From NCBI GenBank assembly GCA_963822955.1, contig CAWGJS010000002.1, positions 744,001 to 808,000 on the forward strand: a stretch of DNA of 64,000 nucleotides, written 5' to 3'. The stretch is from JAJYUU01 sp963822955. Its GTDB lineage: Bacteria > Actinomycetota > Actinomycetes > Streptosporangiales > Streptosporangiaceae. The notes below the pieces were generated by a model that saw only the letters and a program-made list of their open reading frames with translations, was not told where the DNA came from and did no database searches. Made by a program: the position numbers and the translations under genes. The stretch's first letter is position 1, and each line of letters starts with the position of its first letter. Below, piece by piece: positions 25,229-36,133 of this stretch.

Positions 25229-26926
25229 ATGACCGGGCCAGGACGGCACGTTACGCATGAGGTGCTCAACCAGGTACCGCAGCTAGCCGGGTACGACGTC
25301 GCGGATGATGCCGCGCTGATGTCTGCGCTGGCCCGCGAGGGTGGCGCCTGGGCGGAGCAGGAGCTGCACGAGCTCGGGTGGCTGGCTGGCGATGCCGGCA
25401 CCCAAGAGCACGCACGGCTGGCGAACGTGCACAGGCCTGCACTGCGGACGCACGACACCCGTGGCTACCGCATCGACGAGGTCGAGTTCCACCCGTCCTG
25501 GCATCAGCTGATGACGACGGCAGTCAGCCACGGACTGCACGCAGCCCCCTGGGCCGACCCGCGGGCAGGCGCACATGTGGCCAGGGCGGCCAAGTTCATG
25601 GTCTGGACCCAGGCTGAAGCCGGGCACGGCTGCCCGATCTCGATGACCTACGCCTGCGTTCCCGCATTGCGGCAGGCGCCCGGCCTCGCCGCCCGCTACG
25701 AACCGCTCCTGACGGCCGCCAGCTACGACCCTGGCCTGCGTGCCCCGGACGCCAAGGCCGGGCTGCTCGCCGGGATGGCAATGACCGAGAAGCAGGGCGG
25801 CTCCGACGTCAGGGCCAACACGACTTCGGCAATCCCGGCCGGCGACGGCAGCTACCTGCTGACCGGGCACAAGTGGTTCTGCTCGGCGCCGATGTGCGAC
25901 CTCTTCCTGGTCCTGGCCCAGGCACCCGAAGGCCTGACGTGCTTCCTGCTGCCGCGGATACTGCCTGACGGCAGCCGGAACGCCATGTACATCCAGCGGC
26001 TGAAGGACAAGCTCGGCAACACGTCCAATGCGTCCAGCGAGGTGGAGTACGACCGGGCCGTAGCCTGGCCCGTCGGTGAGCTGGGCCGCGGCGTGCCAAC
26101 GATCATCAGCATGGTCAGCGCCACCCGGCTCGACTGCGTCCTCGGCAGCGCGGCCGCCATCCGCCAGGCCACCGTGATCGCCGCCAACTACGCACGGCAT
26201 CGCCAGACTTTCGGCGCGCTGCTCGCAGACCACCCGGCCATGACGGCCGTCATCGCGGACCTGACGCTCGAGTCGGAGGCGGCCACCACGCTGGCCATCC
26301 GGCTGGCCGGAGCCGCGGACCGGGCCGCGCGAGGTGACGCAGCCGAGGCAGCGCTGCTCCGGGTTGCCTTGCCGGCGGCCAAGTACTGGATCTGCAAGCG
26401 CACGCCGATGATCACCGGCGAGGCGCTGGAGTGCCTGGGCGGGAACGGCTACGTCGAGGATTACTCACCGATGCCCCGGCTGCTGCGCGATTCGCCGCTC
26501 AACTCCATCTGGGAGGGATCGGGCAGCGTCACGGCCCTGGACGTGCTGCGGGCGCTCACCCGAACGCCGGACGCGGCCGAGGCGCTGCTAGCCGAGATCG
26601 ACCTGGCCTCGGCCGACCCGAGGGCCGCGGCAGCCGGTGCTAGCCTGCGCCGCGAGCTGAAGGAGGCCAGCGCGAGCGATCTCGCGGCGCAGCGGAACGC
26701 GCGCCGGCTGGCGGGCCAGATCACGCTCGCCCTGCAGGCATCACTGCTTGCCCGGCACGCTCCCAGCCCGGTCTGGGACGCGTTCAGCAGCACCCGGCTA
26801 GGCCTGGACGCCGCCGGCGCGGCCGGGCCCGGGGCCGCAGTCGGTCCCGCGGCGCCCTTCGGCAGCCTGCCCGACGGTCTGGACCTCGCGCCCATCGTGG
26901 CCCGCTCTGCTGTTACCAGCAGGTAG
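25229..26926 (+). CDS. Acyl-CoA dehydrogenase family protein, AidB-like
   Basis: A 565-residue flavoprotein. An extended N-terminal region, the MAMTEKQGGSDVRANTT segment of AidB-type proteins, and the C-terminal helical domain with GNGYVEDYSPMPRLLRDSPL and NSIWEGSGSVTALDVLRAL place it nearer to E. coli AidB (alkylation-response protein) than to fatty-acid enzymes of about 380 residues. A further C-terminal part ends in an Ala/Gly/Pro tail. ATG 25229 follows GGAGAGAG. It stands 10 nt before glgX, which has its own -10-like element. DNA-protection versus catalytic function cannot be decided. Confidence 0.85.
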   Translation: MTGPGRHVTHEVLNQVPQLAGYDVADDAALMSALAREGGAWAEQELHELGWLAGDAGTQEHARLANVHRPALRTHDTRGYRIDEVEFHPSWHQLMTTAVSHGLHAAPWADPRAGAHVARAAKFMVWTQAEAGHGCPISMTYACVPALRQAPGLAARYEPLLTAASYDPGLRAPDAKAGLLAGMAMTEKQGGSDVRANTTSAIPAGDGSYLLTGHKWFCSAPMCDLFLVLAQAPEGLTCFLLPRILPDGSRNAMYIQRLKDKLGNTSNASSEVEYDRAVAWPVGELGRGVPTIISMVSATRLDCVLGSAAAIRQATVIAANYARHRQTFGALLADHPAMTAVIADLTLESEAATTLAIRLAGAADRAARGDAAEAALLRVALPAAKYWICKRTPMITGEALECLGGNGYVEDYSPMPRLLRDSPLNSIWEGSGSVTALDVLRALTRTPDAAEALLAEIDLASADPRAAAAGASLRRELKEASASDLAAQRNARRLAGQITLALQASLLARHAPSPVWDAFSSTRLGLDAAGAAGPGAAVGPAAPFGSLPDGLDLAPIVARSAVTSR

Positions 26927-26929
26927 GGT
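26924..26929 (+). promoter_or_regulatory. Putative -10 element of a leaderless transcript (glgX)
   Basis: TAGGGT lies 6 nt before ATG 26936, overlapping the end of the upstream gene; no ribosome site intervenes. Confidence 0.35.
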
Positions 26930-26935
26930 CGGCGG

Positions 26936-29108
<2,173 letters not shown>

Positions 29109-29227
29109 CAACAGCGGGCGGCCGCAGGGCAAGCCCACGTCATGTGACTGCCATTTCGCGGGCTGGGAAACCGCCATTCCGGGGTCGCCGGCACGGGCAT
29201 TCCGGCGCATCTGATTGACTGCTGGCC

Positions 29228-30025
29228 GTGCGCCAGATCTACCCGGTTCAGGGCCCCGATCTCACGCCGGCGCCGAAGGCCGGGCCGGGCCCGCTGCCAG
29301 CCGTCGTGCAGGAGCTCGCCCACCTGTACGGGAACGAGGCCGCCTCAGACACCGCCGACCGCCGGCAGGCCGGGTGGCTGCGCGCCAACATGGTCTCCAG
29401 CGTCGACGGCGCCGCCTGGCTCAACGGGCGGTCGGGCGGACTGTCCGGACCCGCCGACCGCATGCTGTTCACCGTGCTGCGCAGCCTGGCGGACCTGATA
29501 CTGGTGGGCGCAGGCACCGCCAGCACGGAGCACTACCGGCCAGCGCAGGCCGACGAGCTGTGGGCGGAGCTCCGGCCGCCAGGTGCGCCGGTGCCGGCCA
29601 TCGCCGTCGTAACCGGCAGGCTGCGCCTCGATCCCGACGACCGGTTGCTCGCCGGCGCGGCCCCCGGCGCGCAGACGATCGTGATTACGACCGCGTCCGC
29701 TCCGGCCGACCGCAAGGCGGCGATCGCCCGTCATGCCCGGATCATCGAGGCCGGCCAGCAGCGGGTCGATATCCCCACGGCGATCGCCGAGCTCCGCCGC
29801 CTCGGCCACGCCCGGATCCTGACCGAAGGCGGTCCTACCCTGCTCGGTCAGCTCGCCGAGACCGGGCTGCTCGATGAGCTGTGCCTGACGACCAGCCCGG
29901 TGCTGGGCGCGGGGACCGCCGGCCGCATCCTGCACGCGACTGACGGCATGACATCCCGGCTGACCCTCAGGCACGTGCTGGCCGACGAGAGCTTCCTGTT
30001 CAGCCGCTACGTCCGTGACCACTGA
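29228..30025 (+). CDS. RibD C-terminal-like pyrimidine/dihydrofolate reductase family protein
   Basis: A 265-residue protein with the dihydrofolate-reductase fold of the RibD reductase domain. Visible features are NMVSSVDGAAWLNGRSGG (substrate-binding start), VGAGTASTEHYRP (NADPH region) and LTEGGPTLLGQLAETGLLDE near the end. It lacks an N-terminal deaminase, so it is the stand-alone reductase type. In riboflavin synthesis such proteins reduce the pyrimidine ribosyl intermediate, but many stand-alone copies are of unknown role. GTG 29228 is the earliest sensible start; TTGACT lies 7 nt upstream. It precedes gadB by 19 nt. Confidence 0.85.
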   Translation: MRQIYPVQGPDLTPAPKAGPGPLPAVVQELAHLYGNEAASDTADRRQAGWLRANMVSSVDGAAWLNGRSGGLSGPADRMLFTVLRSLADLILVGAGTASTEHYRPAQADELWAELRPPGAPVPAIAVVTGRLRLDPDDRLLAGAAPGAQTIVITTASAPADRKAAIARHARIIEAGQQRVDIPTAIAELRRLGHARILTEGGPTLLGQLAETGLLDELCLTTSPVLGAGTAGRILHATDGMTSRLTLRHVLADESFLFSRYVRDH

Positions 30026-30044
30026 ACGCACCTAGGAGCGCGTC

Positions 30045-31502
30045 ATGGCATTGCACGCCAAGGTCGACGAGGCCCGCGGGCCCGAGTTGCTCGACATCAA
30101 CCCGCTGTACAGCCGGATCGACCACGCGGTGCCCAAACACCGGCTCCCGATGCATTCCATGGATCCGGACGCCGCGCTTCAGATCATCAGAGACGAACTG
30201 ATCCTGGACGGCAACGCCCGGCTCAATCTGGCAACGTTCGTGACGACGTGGATGGAGCCGCAGGCCGACCAGCTGATGGCTGACTGCTTCAGCAAGAACA
30301 TGATCGATAAGGACGAGTACCCGCAGACGGCGGAGCTGGAGCGGCGCTGCGTCAACATCCTCGCCCACCTGTGGCATGCACCTGCCGCTAGCCCCGTCGC
30401 AGCGGCAGGCGATGCGAGCGCGGACGACAGCGAATCCGACTCCGCCACCGGCTGCTCGACCACCGGGTCCAGCGAGGCCGCCATGCTGGGCGGGCTCGCC
30501 CTACTCTGGCGCTGGCGCGCCCGCCGCGCCGCTGCCGGGGTGAGCGCGCCGAGCGAGAAGCCGAACCTGGTGATGGGTGCCAACGTGCAGGTGTGCTGGG
30601 AGAAGTTCTGCCGGTACTGGCAAGTCGAGCCCAGACTCGTGCCGATGGAGCCTGGCCGGCTCCACCTGACTGGACCGGAGGCTGCCGCCCGCTGCGACGA
30701 GAACACGATCGGCGTCGTCGCCATCCTCGGCTCCACCATGGATGGCAGCTACGAGCCGGTAGCGGAGATTGCCGCGGCGCTGGACGCGCTGCAACGGCAG
30801 CGCGGATGTGACATCCCCGTGCACGTGGACGCGGCGTCCGGTGGCTTCGTGGCCCCGTTCCTGGCCCCTGACCTCGAATGGGACTTCCGGGTGCCGCGGG
30901 TCGCCTCGATCAACAGCTCCGGCCACAAGTACGGCCTCGTGTATCCCGGTGTCGGCTGGATTATCTGGCGCGACTCGGCCGCGCTGCCTGATGACCTGAT
31001 CTTCCGCGTGAACTATCTCGGCGGGCAGATGCCGACGTTCGCGCTGAACTTCTCCCGGCCGGGCTCCCAGGTGGCAGCGCAGTACTACAACTTCGTGCGG
31101 CTCGGCTTCGAAGGTTACCGGCAGGTTCAGCTCGCCTGCCAGAACGTGGCGCGCTACCTGGCCACCGAGATTGCCGCCATCGGGCCGTTCGAGCTGCTGT
31201 CAGACGGCTCCGATCTGCCAGTACTCGCCTTCAGGCTGACCGATCCCGACGCGGGCGGCTATACCGTCTTCGACGTGTCGGAGCGGCTGCGCCAGCGCGG
31301 CTGGCTCGTCCCGGCTTACACCTTCCCTGCGGACATGCAGGACACCGCCGTGCTGCGGATCGTGGTCAGGAATGGCTTCAGCCGAGACCTGGCCAACTTG
31401 CTGCTCGGTGACCTGCGGGCCCAGGTCGAGGCACTCTCGGCAGCCGAGTGCAGGCCCGTGCCGCTGATGCCACCTGGCGAGCGCAGCGGCTTCGCGCACT
31501 GA
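30045..31502 (+). CDS. gadB: Glutamate decarboxylase
   Basis: A 485-residue PLP enzyme converting glutamate to GABA and CO2. The N-terminal motif VPKHRLPMHSMDP, the phosphate-binding GSSEAAMLGGLAL, the HVDAASGGFVAPF aspartate segment and the PLP Lys in SINSSGHKYGLVYPG are all present. ATG 30045 is preceded by AGGAGCG. Between HLWHAP and TTGSSEA there is an extra Ala/Asp/Ser-rich insertion of about 18 residues (PVAAAGDASADDSESD within it) not usual for the family; it keeps the frame. No antiporter gene is adjacent, so an acid-resistance module is not shown. GABA production may link to nitrogen metabolism. Confidence 0.93.
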   Translation: MALHAKVDEARGPELLDINPLYSRIDHAVPKHRLPMHSMDPDAALQIIRDELILDGNARLNLATFVTTWMEPQADQLMADCFSKNMIDKDEYPQTAELERRCVNILAHLWHAPAASPVAAAGDASADDSESDSATGCSTTGSSEAAMLGGLALLWRWRARRAAAGVSAPSEKPNLVMGANVQVCWEKFCRYWQVEPRLVPMEPGRLHLTGPEAAARCDENTIGVVAILGSTMDGSYEPVAEIAAALDALQRQRGCDIPVHVDAASGGFVAPFLAPDLEWDFRVPRVASINSSGHKYGLVYPGVGWIIWRDSAALPDDLIFRVNYLGGQMPTFALNFSRPGSQVAAQYYNFVRLGFEGYRQVQLACQNVARYLATEIAAIGPFELLSDGSDLPVLAFRLTDPDAGGYTVFDVSERLRQRGWLVPAYTFPADMQDTAVLRIVVRNGFSRDLANLLLGDLRAQVEALSAAECRPVPLMPPGERSGFAH

Positions 31503-31562
31503 GCCGGACGGAGTCCACTGTGGCCGAGGCAGGCCGCCGCGCGTCGTGGAAGCATCACTGAC

Positions 31563-32225
31563 ATGACCACGGCCGGCGGCGACATCGAGGTCTTCATCGA
31601 ATCGGGCAGCAGGCGCTGCTTCGCTTCCGCGCTGGACTGGCCCGGCTGGGCGCGCAGCGGGAAGACGGAGGAGCTGGCCGTCGCCACGCTGGCCGATTAC
31701 CTGCCGCGGTACGCCGGGATCGTGCGGCGTGCCGGGCTGAGCGCGCCTGCCGGAACACTGGTCGTCGTCGAGCGGCATGCGGGCATCGCGAGGAATGCTG
31801 ACTTCGGCGCACTGGGCGAGGTCGCCGAAGCGGACCGCCGCGGGCTGACCGCGACCGACGGGACCCGGCTGGCGAGCCTGCTGGAAGCGGCATGGACGGC
31901 TTTTGACCAGACCGCCGCAGCCGCCCCGGCCCAGCTACGCAAGGGCCCGCGCGGCGGGGGACGTGACACCGATCAGGTCGTCACTCACGTCGCGGACGCC
32001 GAGCTGGCTTATGCGCGGAAGATGGGCGTGTCGCTCTCCAAGGAGGAACGAGCCGGAGCCGACGCATCGAGCCGGCTCCGCAGCATGATCGCCGCGGCGC
32101 TGCGGAACCCGCCGGGACTCGTGACTCCGCCAGATGGCTGGCCGCCGAGGTACGCAGCCCGGCGATTCGGCTGGCACGTACTCGACCACCTGTGGGAGAT
32201 CGAGGACAAGAGCGAGCCGGCCTGA
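31563..32225 (+). CDS. Uncharacterised protein, possibly DinB-like
   Basis: A 220-residue soluble protein. The N-terminal part (DIEVFIESGSRRCFASALDW) looks like a short beta-rich module; the C-terminal part is helical with HVADAELAYARKMG and FGWHVLDHLWEIEDK, reminiscent of the His-bearing helices of DinB/YfiT-type domains. ATG 31563 lies 60 nt after gadB. It is convergent with the following hydrolase (44 nt gap). No function is claimed. Confidence 0.7.
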   Translation: MTTAGGDIEVFIESGSRRCFASALDWPGWARSGKTEELAVATLADYLPRYAGIVRRAGLSAPAGTLVVVERHAGIARNADFGALGEVAEADRRGLTATDGTRLASLLEAAWTAFDQTAAAAPAQLRKGPRGGGRDTDQVVTHVADAELAYARKMGVSLSKEERAGADASSRLRSMIAAALRNPPGLVTPPDGWPPRYAARRFGWHVLDHLWEIEDKSEPA

Positions 32226-32268
32226 GCAGCAGTCGCTGCGGCGGCTGACATGCGGATCAGCACGTGCC

Positions 32269-33054
32269 TCAGGCGGCGCTGCTGCCGCGGAGCAGCACGC
32301 CGGCGACAAGTTCGGGATCATCCGTCATCGGCACGTGCCCGCAGCCCCGCAGCAGGACGAACTGCGCCGTCGGCAGCTGAGCCTTCGCGACGAGCGCCTG
32401 CCGCCGGGACAGCAGCCGGTCGTGAGCTCCCCAGGCGATGGTGACCGGCACGTCAGCCGGAACCTGGCCGGTGAACTGGTCGACCCCAGCTAGGACGACG
32501 TCCAGCGCGTCTCCGGCGGCCAGGAATGCCGCCATATCGCTGTTCGCCTGCTCAGGCGTCAGCCGCGACGGGTGGCTCACCACCGCGCTGTACACCAGGC
32601 CGCGGCCAGCCGTGCTGCGCAGCAGCGCCGGAGCCACCGGCTCCAGAACTCGCCCGGCGGCCTGCATGGCCCTGAAGATTGTGCGCGCGTACAGCATGTC
32701 GGCCCGGTTGCGGAAGAATCCGGCCGGCGACAGCGCCGTCACCGAGGCCGCCCGGCCTGCAGCGCCCGCCTCAAGCGCGAGCCGGCCCCCGAGTGAATTG
32801 CCAGCCAGATGCGGCCGCTCGAGCCCGAGCTCATCCAGGAGGCCGAGTACGGCGTCTAGCAGCACCGGGACGGGCGGCCGCCCGCCTGTCACCAACGGCG
32901 GCGACTCGCCGTGGCCGGGCAGGTCGACGAGGATCAGTTCCCGGTACGGCGCGAGCAGGTCCACGACGGCGTTCCATGCCTGCCGACGGTGGCTGACGCC
33001 ATGGAGAAGGATCAGCGGCGGGCCGGACCCGGTCCGGTCATAGGCCAGCCCCAT
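32269..33054 (-). CDS. Alpha/beta-fold hydrolase
   Basis: A 261-residue hydrolase. LLHGVSHRRQAW carries the oxyanion motif, LAGNSLGGRLAL the nucleophile Ser (G-N-S-L-G), WGAHDRLLS the acid and GCGHVPMTDDP the His. ATG 33054. A C-terminal-half helical lid is suggested by FFRNRADMLYARTIFRAMQA. It lies about 160 nt downstream of rbpA on the same strand and convergent to the DinB-like gene. Substrate unknown. Confidence 0.88.
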   Translation of the reverse strand: MGLAYDRTGSGPPLILLHGVSHRRQAWNAVVDLLAPYRELILVDLPGHGESPPLVTGGRPPVPVLLDAVLGLLDELGLERPHLAGNSLGGRLALEAGAAGRAASVTALSPAGFFRNRADMLYARTIFRAMQAAGRVLEPVAPALLRSTAGRGLVYSAVVSHPSRLTPEQANSDMAAFLAAGDALDVVLAGVDQFTGQVPADVPVTIAWGAHDRLLSRRQALVAKAQLPTAQFVLLRGCGHVPMTDDPELVAGVLLRGSSAA

Positions 33055-33214
33055 CGTGATCCTCCCCAGCGCGCCGCATTCATGCGATAGGCCGGCCTGG
33101 CCAGCCTACGTTGGGCGTGACTTAGCTACTGCGGCCCTTCTCTTCGGGCCACGATGGATAACTCTCGCCCAATCAACTGGCACGGCCCGGGGCCAGGCAA
33201 GGCGAGGATTCGGA

Positions 33215-33550
33215 TCAGGCGCCCTTGCGCAGCCGGTCGAGCGCCTCCGCGAGGATGGCGGCGCCGTCTCTGTCATTGCGGCGCTCCTTGACGTAAGCAA
33301 GGTGAGTCTTGTAGGGCTCGGCGTGCGGCGGTGCGGGCGGGTTGGCCTCGTCCTGGCCTGCTGGCAGGCCGCAGCGCGGGCAGTCCCAGAACTCGGGGAT
33401 GGCCGCATCGCTGGCGAAGCTCGGAATGGTCTCGTGCCGGTTGCAGCACCAGAAAGACACTCGCACTCGCGGCGCTGCCTCACCGCGCTCGGCCTCACCC
33501 ATTGGGCCTGCCCCAACCCGGCTGCCGCGTATGGCGTTGCCACTACTCAC
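33215..33550 (-). CDS. rbpA: RNA polymerase-binding protein RbpA
   Basis: A 111-residue actinobacterial transcription activator that binds the sigma-A/RNA polymerase holoenzyme and stabilises promoter opening. It has the N-terminal NAIRGSRVGAG segment, a zinc-binding centre with FWCCNRHETI and WDCPRCGLP, and the basic C-terminal sigma-interaction region with HLAYVKERRNDRDG. GTG 33550 has GGGGTGAG upstream. Located next to secG-tpiA-pgk-gap, its normal position in actinomycetes. Confidence 0.92.
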   Translation of the reverse strand: MSSGNAIRGSRVGAGPMGEAERGEAAPRVRVSFWCCNRHETIPSFASDAAIPEFWDCPRCGLPAGQDEANPPAPPHAEPYKTHLAYVKERRNDRDGAAILAEALDRLRKGA

Positions 33551-33705
33551 TGCTCACCCCTTGCTCCAAAAACGTGCGGCGCGCCTGGCCGCACTTGCCG
33601 CCGCACCGGCCCTCATGCCCTATGCAGTTCGTGCCCTGCGAAGATCAGCGCCCGCTTCAGCCCAGTGTCTGTCCCGGATCGCCGGTCGTGGTCGTCCGTA
33701 GATCC

Positions 33706-33936
33706 TCAGTGCTTGTCCAGGATCCCGAGACCGACGATGCACACGAACCAGATGATTCCAGTGAAGATGGTGATCCGGTCCAGATTCCGCTCAACCACTG
33801 ACGACGAACCGAGGGAGGAGGAGATGCCGCCGCCGAACAGGTCGGACAGGCCGCCGCCCTTGCCCTTGTGCAGCAGCACCAGCAAGATCATCAGCAGGCT
33901 GGTGATGATCAAGATCACTGACAACGCGACAGTCAC
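33706..33936 (-). CDS. secG: Protein translocase subunit SecG
   Basis: A 76-residue membrane protein of the SecYEG channel. Two hydrophobic helices (residues about 3-20 and 53-71) flank the conserved cytoplasmic loop HKGKGGGLSDLFGGG. Length matches the family. GTG 33936. It follows tpiA by 158 nt in the same direction; two small hairpins fall in that gap. Confidence 0.93.
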   Translation of the reverse strand: MTVALSVILIITSLLMILLVLLHKGKGGGLSDLFGGGISSSLGSSSVVERNLDRITIFTGIIWFVCIVGLGILDKH

Positions 33937-34058
33937 TGCGGTATCTCGTCTCTCTATGCTCGGCGGCGCCGCATATCGCCCCGCGCGGTGACCGCAGGCT
34001 CGCCACCCATCCGTGGGAGGCGACGCCGCGTACTACCGCGCGGGTGGTGCACCGGGGC

Positions 34059-34117
34059 CTCGCCTCCTGCGGGTAGGAGGCAGAGCCCTGGGGTTCACGG
34101 GGGGCTAACCCCCCGTG
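34059..34117. repeat. Hairpin cluster with G-run palindrome at the end of tpiA
   Basis: CACGGGGGG (34096-34104) and CCCCCCGTG (34109-34117) form a 9-bp palindrome with a CTAA loop. It covers the tpiA stop codon and encodes its last residues. A second stem, CCTCCT/AGGAGG around 34059-34077, lies just downstream of tpiA. The palindrome is a variant of the two copies in lutB/lutC and may act here as a terminator or mRNA stabiliser. Confidence 0.6.
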
Positions 34118-34898
34118 GCTCACGATACCTGCAGATTCTCACGAACTCGCCGGCATCCAGGCTCGCGCCGCCGACTAGCGCCCCGTCCACATCCTGCTCG
34201 GCCATGATCGCGGGCATATTGTCAGGCTTCACTGACCCGCCATACAGGATACGCGTACTCGTCCCCGTCGCGTCCCCGTGAATGGCGGAAATACGGCCCC
34301 GGATCGCGCCGCAGACCTCCTGAGCGTCCTGCGGAGTGGCCACTTCCCCGGTTCCGATAGCCCACACCGGCTCGTAGGCCACGACCATCCCGGCCACCTG
34401 GTCGGCTGTCAGCCCGGCCAGACCACCGTCTAGCTGGCCAAGCGTGTGTTCCAGCTGCTGGCCAGCCTCGCGGACCTCGAGCGGCTCGCCAACGCAGAGC
34501 ACCGGTGTCATGCCGCGCGGCAGAATAGCCCGGACCTTGGCGTTGATCAGGGCGTCGTCCTCGTGATGGTACTGGCGCCGCTCCGAATGCCCGGCCAGCA
34601 CGAACTGACAGCCAAGCTTGGCCAGCATGCGGGCGGAGATGTCGCCGGTGTACGCCCCGTCCTCGCGCGGGGAGACATCCTGCGCCCCGTACAGCAGCCG
34701 GAGCTTATCGCCGTCAATCAGGGTCTGGACGCTGCGCAACGCGGTGAACGGCGGCAGGATCCCGATGTCGGCGGCGGTGAAGTCGCTGTCGGTCAGCGAG
34801 AATCCGAGCTTCTGGGTGAGCGCGATCGCCTCGAGATGGTTGCAGTTCATCTTCCAGTTGCCGAGGACCAGCGGCTTCCGGCGGGCCGCTGCGGTCAC
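34095..34898 (-). CDS. tpiA: Triosephosphate isomerase
   Basis: A 267-residue TIM-barrel enzyme interconverting dihydroxyacetone phosphate and glyceraldehyde-3-phosphate. LVLGNWKMNCNH contains the catalytic Asn and Lys, LAGHSERRQY the catalytic His, and VAYEPVWAIGTGEVAT the catalytic Glu. The phosphate-binding end is DGALVGGASLD. The start overlaps the pgk stop by 4 nt (ATGA). The C-terminus ends REPRGVSPP, where the last six residues come from a palindromic repeat rather than from family-conserved sequence. Confidence 0.96.
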   Translation of the reverse strand: MTAAARRKPLVLGNWKMNCNHLEAIALTQKLGFSLTDSDFTAADIGILPPFTALRSVQTLIDGDKLRLLYGAQDVSPREDGAYTGDISARMLAKLGCQFVLAGHSERRQYHHEDDALINAKVRAILPRGMTPVLCVGEPLEVREAGQQLEHTLGQLDGGLAGLTADQVAGMVVAYEPVWAIGTGEVATPQDAQEVCGAIRGRISAIHGDATGTSTRILYGGSVKPDNMPAIMAEQDVDGALVGGASLDAGEFVRICRYREPRGVSPP

Positions 34899-36124
34899 CG
34901 GGCGTCGCCCGCCGCGACCGCGTCGTCGGCCAGTGCAGCAAGCCCGGGCAGGGTCGTTCCCTCCAGGTACTCGAGGCTGGCCCCGCCGCCGGTGGAGATG
35001 TGGCTGAAGCCGTCCTCACGCAGCCCAAGCCGGCGCACTGCCGCGGCTGAGTCGCCGCCGCCCACGACGGTCAGGCCGGGGAGCTTGCTGATCGCCTCGG
35101 CAACGGCCCTGGTACCAGCCGAGAACGCCGGGAACTCGAACACGCCCACCGGCCCGTTCCAGAAGACGGTCGCCGCGTCGGCCAGCTTCGCGGCAAACAG
35201 CTCCCTGGTGGCTGGTCCCATGTCCACGCCTTCGCGGTCGGCCGGGAAGTCGGTCACCGGGTACACCTCATGATCAGCATCGGGAGCGAAGCTGGCTGCC
35301 CCGACGAGGTCGACCGGGAGCACCAGTTCGACCCCGCGCGCCTTCGCGTCGGCCATGACCTTCCGGACATCGTCGATCTTGTCGGCCTCTAGCAGCGACT
35401 TGCCGACCTCGTAGCCCTTGGCTGCCAGGAACGTGTAGGACATGCCGCCGCCGATCAGGATCCGGTCAGCCTTGTCCAGCAGGTTTGAGATGACCGCCAG
35501 CTTGTCCGAGGGCTTGGCGCCGCCGAGCACGACGACGTAGGGGCGAGCCGGATCGGCGGTGAGCTGCTCCAGCACAGCTACCTCAGCCAGGACCAGGTCC
35601 CCGGCGGCGTGCGGCAGCAGTCCGGGGACGTCGTACACGCTGGCGTGCTTGCGGTGCAGGGCGCCGAAGCCGTCCGCGACGTACCGGGTGGCCAGCGCGG
35701 CGAGCCGCCGGGCGAGCTCGGCGCGCTCGGCCGGATCCTTGCTGGTCTCGGCTGGCTCGAACCGGATGTTCTCCAGCAGGGCAACCTCGCCGTCGGCCAG
35801 GCCGGCCGCGATCGCCCTGGCCGACTCCCCTGCCACGTCCGTGGCCAGCGGAACGGGCGCGCCGAGCAACTCCGCCAGCCTGGCCGCAACTGAGGCCAGC
35901 GAGGGGCCGCCCGCTGCCCGGTCGGCATAGCTGTCGCCTTTCGGCCGCCCCAGGTGCGCGACGATCAGCACCCTGGCCCCGCGCTCGCGCAGCTTGTTGA
36001 TGGTCGGCAGGCTCGCTCGGATGCGGCCGTCGTCGGTGATCGTGGTGCCGTCCAGCGGCACGTTAAGGTCCGCCCGGAGCAGGACGACCTGCCCGGTGAC
36101 GTCCAGTCCCTCGATGCCCTTCAT
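34895..36124 (-). CDS. pgk: Phosphoglycerate kinase
   Basis: A 409-residue glycolytic kinase making ATP from 1,3-bisphosphoglycerate. The substrate-binding motif VLLRADLNVPLDG is near the N-terminus, HLGRPKG follows, VLGGAKPSDKLAVI begins the nucleotide domain, and the C-terminal GGGDSAAAVRRLGL carries the nucleotide-binding loop. One residue differs from the usual GGAKVSDK (Pro for Val). It sits 9 nt after gap and overlaps tpiA by 4 nt, forming gap-pgk-tpiA. Confidence 0.96.
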   Translation of the reverse strand: MKGIEGLDVTGQVVLLRADLNVPLDGTTITDDGRIRASLPTINKLRERGARVLIVAHLGRPKGDSYADRAAGGPSLASVAARLAELLGAPVPLATDVAGESARAIAAGLADGEVALLENIRFEPAETSKDPAERAELARRLAALATRYVADGFGALHRKHASVYDVPGLLPHAAGDLVLAEVAVLEQLTADPARPYVVVLGGAKPSDKLAVISNLLDKADRILIGGGMSYTFLAAKGYEVGKSLLEADKIDDVRKVMADAKARGVELVLPVDLVGAASFAPDADHEVYPVTDFPADREGVDMGPATRELFAAKLADAATVFWNGPVGVFEFPAFSAGTRAVAEAISKLPGLTVVGGGDSAAAVRRLGLREDGFSHISTGGGASLEYLEGTTLPGLAALADDAVAAGDAR

Positions 36125-36133
36125 CCGCAGCCC

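Noticed and set aside
34010..34080. tRNA gene between secG and tpiA
   Set aside because: Stems are present but no T-loop GTTCRA motif, no anticodon arm of correct size and no acceptor pairing; better explained as terminator-type hairpins.
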